From positions 1,490,501 to 1,554,500 of the forward strand of contig NZ_CP107970.1 in NCBI RefSeq assembly GCF_036090055.1: a DNA stretch of 64,000 bases, given 5' to 3'. How positions within the stretch are numbered: the stretch's first letter is position 1; each line of letters opens with the position of its first letter. The translations under genes and the position numbers were made by a program. The stretch comes from Nocardioides sp. NBC_00368. Lineage in GTDB: Bacteria; Actinomycetota; Actinomycetes; Propionibacteriales; Nocardioidaceae. The notes below the pieces were generated by a model, which did not search any database, was not told the DNA's origin, and saw only the letters and a list, made by a program, of their open reading frames with translations. Shown here piece after piece: positions 10,686-19,522 of this stretch.

Positions 10686-12398
10686 TCAGGCCTCGGCGGG
10701 CTCAGGCAGCTCGACCTCGCTGACCTCGCGGCGCAGGTTGGTCTCGTCGATCGGGAACCGCTGCTCCTTCTGCCGGTCGAGGGCCGCCTTCACCAGCCCG
10801 GCGAACAGCGGGTGCGGGCGGGTCGGCCGCGAGCGGAGCTCGGGGTGGGCCTGGGTGGAGACGTAGTAGGGGTGTACGTCGCGGGGCAGCTCGACGAACT
10901 CGACGAGCTGGTTGTCGGGCGAGAGCCCGGAGAAGACCAGGCCGGCGTCCTCGAGCTGGTCACGGTAGGCGTTGTTGACCTCGTAACGGTGGCGGTGGCG
11001 CTCCTCGATGGAGGTCGCGCCGTAGACCTCGGCCGCGATCGAGCCCTTCTTGAGCTCGGCGGGGTAGAGCCCCAGGCGCATGGTGCCGCCCAGGTCACCG
11101 GCGCCCTCGACGTACGCCTTCTGCTCCTCCATCGTCGCGATGACGGGCTCGGGGGTCTCCGCGTCGAACTCCGTGGAGTCGGCCTTCTCCAGGCCGAGCA
11201 CGTTGCGGGCGTACTCGATGACCATGCACTGCAGGCCCAGGCACAGGCCCAGCGTGGGGATCTGATGGGTTCGGGTGTAGGTCAGCGCGCCGAGCTTGCC
11301 CTCCAGGCCCCGGATGCCGAAGCCACCGGGGACGCAGACGGCATCGACATCGTGGAGGTTCTTGGCGGCACCCTCGGGGGTCTCGCACTCGTCGGACGGG
11401 ATCCAGCGGATGTGGACCTTGGCCTCGTTGGCGAAGCCGCCGGCGCGCAGCGCCTCGCCGACGCTCAGGTAGGCGTCGGGAAGATCGATGTACTTCCCGA
11501 CCAGGCCGATGGTGAGCTCCTCCTTGGGGTGGTGCACCCGGCGGAGCAAGTCCTCCCACAGCGCCCAGTCGACGTCACGGAAGGGCAGGTCGAGCTTGCG
11601 CACGACATAGGCGTCGAGGCCCTCGCGGTGGAGCACCTTCGGGATGTCGTAGATGCTCGGGGCGTCGGCGGCGGTCACCACCGCGTCCTCGTCCACGTCG
11701 CACATCAGCGCGATCTTCCGCTTGATGCCCTCGGGCAGCTCGCGGTCGGCGCGGCACACGATGGCGTCGGGCTGGATGCCGATCTGGCGCAGCGCCATCA
11801 CCGAGTGCTGCGTCGGCTTGGTCTTGAGCTCCTTGGACGGGCCGATGTAGGGCACCAGAGAGACGTGGACGAAGAAGACGTTGTCGCGGCCGAGGCGCTG
11901 GCGCACCTGGCGGGCGGCCTCGAGGAACGGCAGCGACTCGATGTCGCCGACGGTGCCGCCGATCTCGGTGATCACCACGTCGACCTCGGGGCCGTGCATG
12001 GCCAGGACCCGCTCGGAGATCTCGTCGGTGATGTGCGGGATTACCTGGACGGTCTCGCCGAGGTAGTCGCCGCGGCGCTCCTTGGCGATCACGTTGGAGT
12101 AGACCTGCCCGGTGGTCACGTTGGCGTGGCCGACCAGGTCGGTGTCGAGGAACCGCTCGTAGTGGCCGATGTCGAGGTCCGTCTCGGCACCGTCGTTGGT
12201 CACGAAGACCTCACCGTGCTGGAACGGGTTCATCGTGCCGGGGTCCACGTTGAGGTACGGGTCCAGCTTCTGCATGGTCACGCTCAGACCACGCGAACGG
12301 AGAAGACGGCCGAGGGACGATGCCGTCAGGCCCTTTCCCAATGAGGAGGCGACGCCCCCAGTGACAAAAATGTGCTTGGTCAAGCTCGCCGACTTCAT
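10686..12398 (-). CDS. pyrG: CTP synthase
   Basis: A 570-residue glutamine-dependent CTP synthase (UTP to CTP). The synthetase domain begins TKHIFVTGGVASSLGKGLTA, and the GATase domain carries GLCLGLQCM (catalytic Cys) and the HPE triad end (STQAHPELRSRP). ATG 12398 is chosen: TAGGAT lies 8 nt upstream (12412-12407), consistent with a leaderless or very short 5' end, and GAGG is also close. The gene starts 14 nt after the steA-steB stop. Confidence 0.97.
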   Translation of the reverse strand: MKSASLTKHIFVTGGVASSLGKGLTASSLGRLLRSRGLSVTMQKLDPYLNVDPGTMNPFQHGEVFVTNDGAETDLDIGHYERFLDTDLVGHANVTTGQVYSNVIAKERRGDYLGETVQVIPHITDEISERVLAMHGPEVDVVITEIGGTVGDIESLPFLEAARQVRQRLGRDNVFFVHVSLVPYIGPSKELKTKPTQHSVMALRQIGIQPDAIVCRADRELPEGIKRKIALMCDVDEDAVVTAADAPSIYDIPKVLHREGLDAYVVRKLDLPFRDVDWALWEDLLRRVHHPKEELTIGLVGKYIDLPDAYLSVGEALRAGGFANEAKVHIRWIPSDECETPEGAAKNLHDVDAVCVPGGFGIRGLEGKLGALTYTRTHQIPTLGLCLGLQCMVIEYARNVLGLEKADSTEFDAETPEPVIATMEEQKAYVEGAGDLGGTMRLGLYPAELKKGSIAAEVYGATSIEERHRHRYEVNNAYRDQLEDAGLVFSGLSPDNQLVEFVELPRDVHPYYVSTQAHPELRSRPTRPHPLFAGLVKAALDRQKEQRFPIDETNLRREVSEVELPEPAEA

Positions 12399-12412
12399 GG
12401 ACCTCGATCCTA

Positions 12413-14353
12413 TCAACGCTTCAGCAGGCCACCGAAACCTGACGCACCGAAATCGCCACCTTGTTGACTCCGCTGTCGCGCCAGCACGAGCGGCGCGGCG
12501 ATCTGACCGGTGACCGTCTCGACACCGTCGACCGACGCGAACCAGCCCGGCCAGTCGTTGGCGCGGAGCGTCTTCAGGTCCTCGGAGTCGGTGGTTCCGC
12601 CCACGACCAGGCCTTTCGTGGTGGCGCCGAGCCCCTCGACGAGACCTTCGACGGCGGTCGTGTCCCGGCTGTCCTCGCCGAGGACGACCAGGACGAGATC
12701 GGCCGGCCCGGTCGGTCGTCCGCGGGCCGTGACCAGGTCACCGGTGAGCAACGCCACAGCCGCGGTCTTGGCGGGCTGGTCGAACTCCGAGGGCGGCTTC
12801 GTGCCGGCGTAGGTCTCTCCGACGACCTGCCCCATCCGCTGGTAGGTCGCCTGGCCCGCGTCGCCCCGGCCGAGCTGCTTGACCAGCTGCGTGGCCAGGC
12901 TGTCGACATACTGCTTGCGGTCCGGGTCCAGCAGATTCGGTCGTACGTCGAGCACCCCCGTCGTCTGGCCGCCGGCCGTCTTGATGCTGCCGGTGAGCGC
13001 GTCGACCGTCTTCGGGTCCGCTCCGGGGAGGGCGAGGACCGCGACCCTCTGCCCGGTGAGCTTGCCGGGCAAGAGCTCGTCACCCGCCTCGGCGACGAAC
13101 CGCTCCTCGGCGGTCTGCGGGTCGTCTCCGGTCTTCGCCTCGCTCCGGCCGGAGGTGGTGCTCGCGGCGGCGCCCTCCCCCGCGCTGCTCCCGAAACCGG
13201 CCCCGAGGCCGGTGCCGATCTCGGTCAGGTCGTGGTCGGCGGCCCAGATGCCGGCGGGTACGCCGATCGCCAGCGCCGTCACCGCCGCGAGAACCGGCAG
13301 GACCAGCCGCCGGCTTCGGGGCTCCCTGCGCCGCACCGCCGGAACGACGGAGGCGTCGATCAGCGTCGGGCCGAGCGCGAGCCGGGTCAGGTAGGTGCCG
13401 GCCAGGCCCGGGCGCTGGTCCTCGAGGAAGTCGGTCAGCGTGGTGCTCAGCCCGGCGCCGACCACCAGCGAGGGATGCTGCGTGTAGGCGACCAGCAGGG
13501 CCGCGTCCTCGGGAGCGAGGGACGACTCGAACCGCTTCGGCTGCACCCCGACCCGGTCGAGGAGCTCGGCCGCGCTCTCGCTCGCGGAGCCACCCGGCGC
13601 GAGCACGACCTCCGCGGCGCTGGTGAGCACCTTCGGTTCGGGGTAGGTGTCGGTGTCCGGGCCCAGGACGAGCACGGCGTGGCGTACCTGCTTCTTGGTC
13701 AGCCTCTTCGCCGCGGGACCCACCGCGATGATCGCCGGCCGCTGCTCGCGCAGGAAGCCCTTGAGGTCGCCCAGGAGACGGTCCAGGTCGGGGTGGTCGG
13801 CGACCACGACGACGGGTCGGCCGGCCAGCGGCGTGTCGAGAGGAGGCACGCCGTTGCCGTGCAGCAGCACCTCCTCCTCGCGCTTGAGCAGCTCGCTGCT
13901 GTTGTGGGTGAAGAGCTCCAGATGGGAGCTCAGGCCCCGCTTCGCGTCCTCGAGGTCGTTGTTCAGCGCCTCCTGGTCGAGCGCCCGTCCGGCGGTCAGC
14001 AGCTGCTCGCCGTCGAAGATCTCGCCGTCGAGGATCCGGGCCTTGCGCCCGTCGAGGAGCTTCTCCAGGCCCGCCTCGCCGATCTTGTCGATCAGCTCGA
14101 TCCCGGCATCAGCCAGCGTCTGCGGGCCCCGGTTGGGGTAGCGCCCCGACACCATCGGCTGGGCGTTGACGACGGCGATCACGCCCTTGGCGGCGATCGC
14201 CAGGGCGGTGCTCCGATCGAGATCGACATGGTCGATGACCGCGATGTCACCCTCTTTGAGCCGCGGGATCAGTGCCCTGGTCGGCCGTCCCGAGCGGAGG
14301 GTGCCGCGGATGCCCGGAAGTACGGAAGGAATCTGGCGAGTAGGCAGTCTCAT
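12413..14353 (-). CDS. Fused SteA-SteB protein (septation protein plus MctB/SteB-like domain)
   Basis: A 646-residue protein that occupies the place of two separate genes, steA and steB (Rv1697 and Rv1698/MctB), between recN and pyrG. Residues 1-345 match SteA: IDHVDLDRSTALAIA, VVNAQPMVSGRYPNRGP, a thiamine-pyrophosphokinase-like middle. A single membrane segment follows at about 349-372. Residues 373-425 are a low-complexity Gly/Ser/Ala linker. Residues 429-646 match the extracytoplasmic SteB/MctB domain (LTGQRVAVLALPGADPKTVD; ASVDGVETVTGQIAAPLVL). The SteB N-terminal membrane helix and coiled coil are missing, so one helix serves both halves. GGGAGGA lies 11 nt before ATG 14353. SteA/SteB act in cell separation; MctB has also been linked to copper export. 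Confidence 0.85.
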   Translation of the reverse strand: MRLPTRQIPSVLPGIRGTLRSGRPTRALIPRLKEGDIAVIDHVDLDRSTALAIAAKGVIAVVNAQPMVSGRYPNRGPQTLADAGIELIDKIGEAGLEKLLDGRKARILDGEIFDGEQLLTAGRALDQEALNNDLEDAKRGLSSHLELFTHNSSELLKREEEVLLHGNGVPPLDTPLAGRPVVVVADHPDLDRLLGDLKGFLREQRPAIIAVGPAAKRLTKKQVRHAVLVLGPDTDTYPEPKVLTSAAEVVLAPGGSASESAAELLDRVGVQPKRFESSLAPEDAALLVAYTQHPSLVVGAGLSTTLTDFLEDQRPGLAGTYLTRLALGPTLIDASVVPAVRRREPRSRRLVLPVLAAVTALAIGVPAGIWAADHDLTEIGTGLGAGFGSSAGEGAAASTTSGRSEAKTGDDPQTAEERFVAEAGDELLPGKLTGQRVAVLALPGADPKTVDALTGSIKTAGGQTTGVLDVRPNLLDPDRKQYVDSLATQLVKQLGRGDAGQATYQRMGQVVGETYAGTKPPSEFDQPAKTAAVALLTGDLVTARGRPTGPADLVLVVLGEDSRDTTAVEGLVEGLGATTKGLVVGGTTDSEDLKTLRANDWPGWFASVDGVETVTGQIAAPLVLARQRSQQGGDFGASGFGGLLKR

Positions 14354-14445
14354 GTCCCGCCAATCCTCCCCCGGCACCGAGGCAGGGCCCCGGATCTCTC
14401 ATCCGGCGAGTCGGTCGTTGTGGCGGCCGAATGCGTACGTTTGAT

Positions 14446-14498
14446 GGCCGAATCTGCAGTTGTGGCGTGTGTCGTTCGCCACAACTGCAGACTCGGCC
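14446..14498. repeat. Long inverted repeat between recN and steA-steB
   Basis: Arms 14446-14467 and 14477-14498 are complementary over 22 nt with one mismatch, including CTGCAGTTGTGGCG and its exact complement, with a 9-nt loop. A partial copy (GTTGTGGCGGCCGAA) lies just upstream at about 14417-14432. It is 24 nt after the recN stop and may be the recN-side terminator or a repetitive intergenic element. Confidence 0.75.
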
Positions 14499-14521
14499 GC
14501 CAGAACTGAGGTCTCGGCGGG

Positions 14522-16285
14522 TCAGGCCTTCGCGGAGCGGGCCACCTCGAGGAGCTCGCGAGCGTGCGCGATGGCGGTGTCGGAGGCGGTCAGCCCGGCC
14601 AGCATCCGGGAGAGCTCGCGCTCGCGGGACTCGTCGTCGAGGACGGTGAGGCCGGAGCTGGTGACCACCCCGTCGCTGGTCTTCTCGACGGCCACGTGGT
14701 GATCGGCGAAGGCGGCGACCTGCGGCAGGTGGGTGACCACCAGGACCTGCGCGGTGCGGGCCAGGTGGGCGAGGCGACGGCCGATCTCGACCGCCGCGGT
14801 GCCACCGACACCGGCGTCGACCTCGTCGAAGACGAAGGTCGGGACCGGGCTGGTGGCGGCCAGCACCACCTCGATCGCCAGCATCACCCGGGAGAGCTCA
14901 CCGCCGGAGGCGCCCTTGTGGAGCGGGCGGGGCTCGGAGCCGGTGTTGGCCGCCAGCAGCAGCTCGACCTCGTCGAGGCCGTTGGAGCCGTAGCGCAGCC
15001 ACCGCTGTGCCTTCCCGGATCCGACCTTCAGCGGCGCGTGCGGCTCGTCCTCGGAGGCGGGGGCGTCGCTCTCCTTCTGCCGTACGTCGACCACCAGTCG
15101 CGCGTGTGGCATGGCCAGTCCGGTGAGCTCGTCGCTGACCGCCTTGGCGAGGGCGCCGGCGGCGTCGGCGCGGGCGGCCGACAGCGCGAGGCCGGCCTCG
15201 GCGAGGGCGGCTCGCAGCCGCGTACGCTCGCCGCGGAGCTCCTCGATGCGGTCGTCGTCGGAGTCGAGCTCGAGCAGGCGCTTGGCGCCGGTCTCGGCCC
15301 AGGCGAGCACCTCGTCGATGGTCTCGCCGTACTTCCGGGTCAGCGCGGTCAGGGCGGCGCGACGCTCGGAGACCACCGACAGCCGGGCCGGGTCGGTCTC
15401 GATCGCGGTCGCGTAGGAGGCGACGTCGGCGGCCAGGTCGGAGAGCAGGTAGGAGACCTCGGCGAGGCGGTCGGCCAGCGACGCGGCCTCGGGGTCGTGG
15501 TCGCGCACGCCGTCGAGCGCCTGGCGCGCGGCCGAGATCGCGCCCAGCGCATCGGGGGCGTCGACCTCGGAGGAGAGCGCCTCCCGGGCCTGCTCCGCGG
15601 CGGTGCGCAGCGTGTCGGCGTAGCCGAGCCGCTCCTCCTCCTGGGCGAGGGTCACGTCCTCGCCGGGCTCGGGCGTGACCGCTTCGACCTCACCGAGGCC
15701 GAAGCGGAGCAGGTCGGCCTCCTGCGCCCGCTCGCGGGCGTGGGTGGTGACCTCGTCGAGCTCGCGCTCGACCTTGTGGAGCTGGCTGTGGAGGTCGGCG
15801 TAGGCGGCGAGGAGCTTGGCGACGGGCTCGCCGCCGAAGCGGTCGAGCGAGTCGCGCTGGGCGCGTGGCTGCAGCAGCCGGTGCTGGTCGGACTGGCCGT
15901 GGACGGCGACGAGCGGGGAGGTCACCGAGCCCAGGGTGGCGACCGGGACGGTCGCTCCCCCGACGTAGGCCCGCGCGCGCCCTTCGGCGGCCACGGTGCG
16001 GGCGACGAGGACGCGGCCCTCCTCCACCTCTCCTCCGGCCTCCTCGGTCGCGTCGACGACGGCCGGAAGCGACCGGGCGTCGATGACGCCTTCGACCCGG
16101 GCCGCCTTCTTGCCCTTGCGGACGGAGCCGGCGTCGCCGCGACCACCGAGCAGCAGCCCCAGCGCGGTCACGATCATCGTCTTGCCCGCGCCGGTCTCAC
16201 CGGTCACCACGGTCAGTCCTGGTCCGAGCTCCAGGGTCGAGGACTCGATGATCCCGAGTCCGGAGATCCTGATCTCCTCAAGCAT
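14522..16285 (-). CDS. recN: DNA repair protein RecN
   Basis: A 587-residue SMC-like ATPase for double-strand break repair. MLEEIRISGLGIIESSTLEL and the Walker A VVTGETGAGKTMIVTALGLL open the protein, a long coiled coil fills residues about 150-370, and the C-terminal ABC signature SGGELSRVMLAIE and Walker B FVFDEVDAGVGG close the ATPase head. ATG 16285 overlaps the nadK stop by 8 nt, giving tlyA-nadK-recN coupling. Confidence 0.97.
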   Translation of the reverse strand: MLEEIRISGLGIIESSTLELGPGLTVVTGETGAGKTMIVTALGLLLGGRGDAGSVRKGKKAARVEGVIDARSLPAVVDATEEAGGEVEEGRVLVARTVAAEGRARAYVGGATVPVATLGSVTSPLVAVHGQSDQHRLLQPRAQRDSLDRFGGEPVAKLLAAYADLHSQLHKVERELDEVTTHARERAQEADLLRFGLGEVEAVTPEPGEDVTLAQEEERLGYADTLRTAAEQAREALSSEVDAPDALGAISAARQALDGVRDHDPEAASLADRLAEVSYLLSDLAADVASYATAIETDPARLSVVSERRAALTALTRKYGETIDEVLAWAETGAKRLLELDSDDDRIEELRGERTRLRAALAEAGLALSAARADAAGALAKAVSDELTGLAMPHARLVVDVRQKESDAPASEDEPHAPLKVGSGKAQRWLRYGSNGLDEVELLLAANTGSEPRPLHKGASGGELSRVMLAIEVVLAATSPVPTFVFDEVDAGVGGTAAVEIGRRLAHLARTAQVLVVTHLPQVAAFADHHVAVEKTSDGVVTSSGLTVLDDESRERELSRMLAGLTASDTAIAHARELLEVARSAKA

Positions 16286-17273
16286 GCTCGCCTCCGTTCA
16301 TCCTGAACGGACGCCGTTCCGCGGCGCCTCGCCATCCCTCCACAGACAGTCCGAACTTCCGCACCAGACGATCCGTGAACGGGGCCTGGTGCAGGCGGAC
16401 GAGTCTGACAGGCTCCACCCCCCGGGTGACCTCGATCCGGGCGCCCGGGCCCAGGTCATAGGAGCGCCGGCCGTCGCACCACAGCACCCCGGCACCGTCG
16501 GCCCGGGTGATCACCTCGACGGCCAGGACCGAGGTCGGCGCGACCACCATCGGCCGGGCGAACAGCGCGTGGGCGCTGATCGGAGTCAGCAGCAGAGCCT
16601 CGACCCCGGGCCACACGACCGGGCCCCCGGCGGAGAAGTTGTAGGCCGTCGAGCCGGTCGGGGTCGCGCAGACGACGCCGTCACAGCCCCACCTCGACAG
16701 CGGCCGGCCGTCGATCTCGACGACGACCTCGAGCATCCGCTCGCGGGAGGCCTTCTCGACGCTGGCCTCGTTGACCGCGAACGTACGGAAAACCTTCTGA
16801 CCGTCCTCGAAGACGCTGACCTCGAGCGCAAGCCGGTCCTCGGAGGTGTAGCGGCGCTGCACGATCGCCTCGATCGTCGACTCGACGTCGTCGTACTCCG
16901 CCTCCGCGAGGAACCCGACGTGTCCCAGGTTGACCCCGAGCACCGGGGTGCGGTGGGGCTGGACGATCTCGGCGGCGCGCAGGATCGTGCCGTCACCACC
17001 GATGACCAGCGCCAGCTCGCAGTCTCTGCTGGCGTCGTCCTCGTCGGCGGCCAGCTCCAGCTTCGGCTCGTAGGCGGCCGGGTCGATGCCGAGGTCGGTG
17101 GCCTCGGTGGCCAGCATCCTCACCACGATGCCGTGGACCGCGAGCGACTTGGCACAGGCGAGACCGACCTCGCGGGCCTCCTCGCGCCCGGTGTGGATGA
17201 GCATGAGGACGCGCCGAACCTCGGCTGAGTCCTCAGATGCTGGGCCCACAGCAGGGGTATCGGCGTCAGTCAC
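16278..17273 (-). CDS. nadK: NAD kinase
   Basis: A 331-residue ATP/polyphosphate-NAD kinase making NADP. The catalytic GGDGT (LVIGGDGTILRAAE), NE-containing VNEASVEK and CATPTGSTAY motifs are intact. GTG 17273 overlaps the tlyA stop as GTGA; the stop lies inside the start of recN. The unit tlyA-nadK-recN is conserved in actinobacteria. Confidence 0.97.
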   Translation of the reverse strand: MTDADTPAVGPASEDSAEVRRVLMLIHTGREEAREVGLACAKSLAVHGIVVRMLATEATDLGIDPAAYEPKLELAADEDDASRDCELALVIGGDGTILRAAEIVQPHRTPVLGVNLGHVGFLAEAEYDDVESTIEAIVQRRYTSEDRLALEVSVFEDGQKVFRTFAVNEASVEKASRERMLEVVVEIDGRPLSRWGCDGVVCATPTGSTAYNFSAGGPVVWPGVEALLLTPISAHALFARPMVVAPTSVLAVEVITRADGAGVLWCDGRRSYDLGPGARIEVTRGVEPVRLVRLHQAPFTDRLVRKFGLSVEGWRGAAERRPFRMNGGEHA

Positions 17274-18133
17274 GGATCAACCTTCTCAGACGGCACCGAC
17301 ACTTCCCGGACGGCCTGGTTCTCCAGGCCGCGCTGCTCGCGCACGGCTTCCTCGATCTCGGCCTCGCTGACCGTGGCCTCACCGCGGCGCAGCCACAGGA
17401 AGAACTCCACGTTGCCCGACGGGCCCGGCAGCGGGCTGGTCGTGACCGCGCGCGCACCCCAGCCGCGCTTGGCAGCTGCTGCCGCCACGGCGTTGACGGC
17501 TTCGGCCCGCAGCGCCGGGTCACGGACCACGCCGCCCTTCCCGACCCTGTCCTTGCCGACCTCGAACTGCGGCTTGACCATCAGCGCCAGGTCACCGTCG
17601 GGGCCGGTGACCCGGATCAGCGCGTCGAGGACGAGCTCGAGGGAGATGAAGGAGAGGTCGCCGACGACGACGTCGACCGGTTCGCCGACGATGTCGAGGG
17701 AGAGGTCGCGGATGTTGGTGCGGTCGTGGACGACGACCCGCTCGTCCTGCTGGAGCCGCCAGGCGAGCTGGCCGTAGCCGACGTCGACGGCGACGACCTG
17801 GCTGGCGTCGTTGCGCAGCAGTACGTCGGTGAACCCGCCCGTCGAGGCGCCGGCGTCGAGACAGCGACGGCCCTCGACCGAGAGCCCCAGCGGTTTGAAC
17901 GCGGCGAGTGCTCCCGCGAGCTTGTGGCCGCCGCGGGAGACGAAGTCGGGGCGGTCGGGGTCCTCGGTCACGACGATGGCAACGTCGGTGGTGACGCCCG
18001 TGGCCGGTTTGGTGGCGCGGTTCCCGGAGACCGTGACGCGGCCGGCGGCGATCAGCTCGCTGGCGTGCTCGCGGGATCGGGCCAGCTTGCGCCGGACCAG
18101 CTCGGCGTCGAGACGCAGGCGGCGAGGGGGCAT
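17270..18133 (-). CDS. tlyA: TlyA-type 16S/23S rRNA 2'-O-methyltransferase
   Basis: A 287-residue protein with an N-terminal S4 RNA-binding domain (RRLRLDAELVRRKLARSREH) and a Rossmann methyltransferase domain with the SAM motif CLDAGASTGGFTDVLL and the K-D-K-E type residues (DLSFISLE, MVKPQFEVGKD). It methylates rRNA, a modification linked to capreomycin sensitivity in mycobacteria. It starts 11 nt after the small upstream gene. Confidence 0.95.
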   Translation of the reverse strand: MPPRRLRLDAELVRRKLARSREHASELIAAGRVTVSGNRATKPATGVTTDVAIVVTEDPDRPDFVSRGGHKLAGALAAFKPLGLSVEGRRCLDAGASTGGFTDVLLRNDASQVVAVDVGYGQLAWRLQQDERVVVHDRTNIRDLSLDIVGEPVDVVVGDLSFISLELVLDALIRVTGPDGDLALMVKPQFEVGKDRVGKGGVVRDPALRAEAVNAVAAAAAKRGWGARAVTTSPLPGPSGNVEFFLWLRRGEATVSEAEIEEAVREQRGLENQAVREVSVPSEKVDP

Positions 18134-18144
18134 GCGCTGGCCTC

Positions 18145-18411
18145 TCAGGGCTGGTCGGTCGGCTGCGGGTCGCCGGACGCGGCGGCGATCCGGGCCATCG
18201 CGTCGTGGGCTCCGGTGTCGGGGTCCAGGGCGCGGCGCAGCTCGGTGTGGGCGGCCTCGAAGACGCTGACGTGCTCGGTCAGCGGCAGCTCGTCGAGCCG
18301 GTCGAGCGACTCGAGGACCGCGTCGACGCGCGCGACACCGGTGTGCGGCGCCGTGCCGGCGCCACCCAGCCCGGCCGAGGCCGGAGTCTCGTCGAAGTGC
18401 TGCTCGCTCAT
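18145..18411 (-). CDS. Small conserved-position protein between HAD phosphatase and tlyA
   Basis: An 88-residue acidic protein with a Gly/Thr-rich N-terminus and a predicted helical core (GVARVDAVLESLDRLDELPL, then EHVSVFEAAHTELRRALD). The ATG at 18411 overlaps the HAD stop as ATGA. Rv1693 is a small ORF at the same place in M. tuberculosis; homology is not shown. Function unknown. Confidence 0.8.
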   Translation of the reverse strand: MSEQHFDETPASAGLGGAGTAPHTGVARVDAVLESLDRLDELPLTEHVSVFEAAHTELRRALDPDTGAHDAMARIAAASGDPQPTDQP

Positions 18412-19457
18412 GAGGCCGAGACTACCGTCCCGCCGTCGGCATCCGGGCGAGGCGGCACGGCCTGTGCGCCGATCGTGACCACCGCCCCGTTGGCGTCCAG
18501 GTGCGCCCAGGCGCTGGTCGCGGCAACCCGCCACCAGTCGTCGGTGCTCCCCTGGCCGGTGACGCTCAGCTCGCCGTCGCGTACCTCCGCCGTCCAGCCG
18601 CCCAGCCGCGCCACCGTGCCGTCGCTGTCCGGAGCCGAGTGGGTCTCCAGCAGCCCGCGCAGGTCGGAGGAGATGTAGGCCGGCCGTCGGTGCGGCTCCG
18701 CGGCGACCAGCTCCTCGAGGCCGGTCACGCCGGTGAGCACCAGCAGCGTGTCGATGCCGGCGTTGTGGCCGCCCTCGATGTCGGTGTCGAGGCGGTCGCC
18801 GACCATCAGTGGGCGCTCGGCCTCGGTGCGCCGGATGGTCTCCTCGAGCAGCGGCCGCGACGGCTTGCCCGCCACGACGGGTTCGACACCCGAGAAGCGG
18901 CGCAGGGTGTCGACCAGGACGCCGTGGCCCGGAGCGATGCCATAGGCGGCCGGGAAGGTCATGTCGGTGTTGCTGGCGACCCAGAAGAGTCCGTCCTTGA
19001 TCCGGACCGCCGCGCGCAGGATGTCCTTCCACAGCAGCTCGGGGTTGTAGCCGGTCACGATCGCCTCGGCGTCCTCGTCGACGGCCACCGGCACCAGGCC
19101 GACCGCCTCGAGAGGCTCGCGCAGCCCGGCCGCGCCCAGGTTGACCACCTTCGCCCCCGGGGCGAGCCGCTCGGCGAGGACATGCGCGGCGGCCTGCGCC
19201 GAGGTGACCACGTCCTCGGCGGTCGCCTCGATCTCCAGGTTGCGGATGTTCGCGGCGACCTTGGCCGGAGTCCTGGCGGCGTTGTTCGTGATGAACGCCA
19301 GATGCAGCCCGGCCTCCCGCGCCGCGGCGAGCGCCTCGGGGGCGCGCGGGACGGCGGCGCCACCGATGTAGACCACTCCGTCGAGGTCGAGCATCGCCAC
19401 GTCGTAGACGGAGGCGAGCGTCCGTTCTGAGCCCTTCAACTGATGGCCGGTCAGCAC
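18408..19457 (-). CDS. HAD-superfamily IIA phosphatase (NagD-like)
   Basis: A 349-residue phosphatase of the NagD/p-nitrophenylphosphatase class. Motif I is MLDLDGVVYIGG, motif II FITNNAARTP, and motif III/IV the VGDRLDTDIEGGHNAGIDTLLVLTG stretch split at Asp. A poorly conserved C-terminal extension of about 70 residues follows. GTG 19457 is chosen because AAGGA lies 7 nt upstream; GTG 19499 is possible but has no ribosome binding site. Substrate unknown. Confidence 0.9.
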   Translation of the reverse strand: MLTGHQLKGSERTLASVYDVAMLDLDGVVYIGGAAVPRAPEALAAAREAGLHLAFITNNAARTPAKVAANIRNLEIEATAEDVVTSAQAAAHVLAERLAPGAKVVNLGAAGLREPLEAVGLVPVAVDEDAEAIVTGYNPELLWKDILRAAVRIKDGLFWVASNTDMTFPAAYGIAPGHGVLVDTLRRFSGVEPVVAGKPSRPLLEETIRRTEAERPLMVGDRLDTDIEGGHNAGIDTLLVLTGVTGLEELVAAEPHRRPAYISSDLRGLLETHSAPDSDGTVARLGGWTAEVRDGELSVTGQGSTDDWWRVAATSAWAHLDANGAVVTIGAQAVPPRPDADGGTVVSAS

Positions 19458-19510
19458 ACGGAGTTCCTTACTCTGAGTCGGGGGTTCGGCGAATGGCACC
19501 AGTGTGACCC

Positions 19511-19516
19511 TACGAT
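19511..19516 (+). promoter_or_regulatory. Candidate -10 element of leaderless DUF1015 gene
   Basis: TACGAT, then 6 nt, then ATG 19523. This supports the ATG rather than GTG 19517 as the start. Confidence 0.5.
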
Positions 19517-19522
19517 GTGCGG

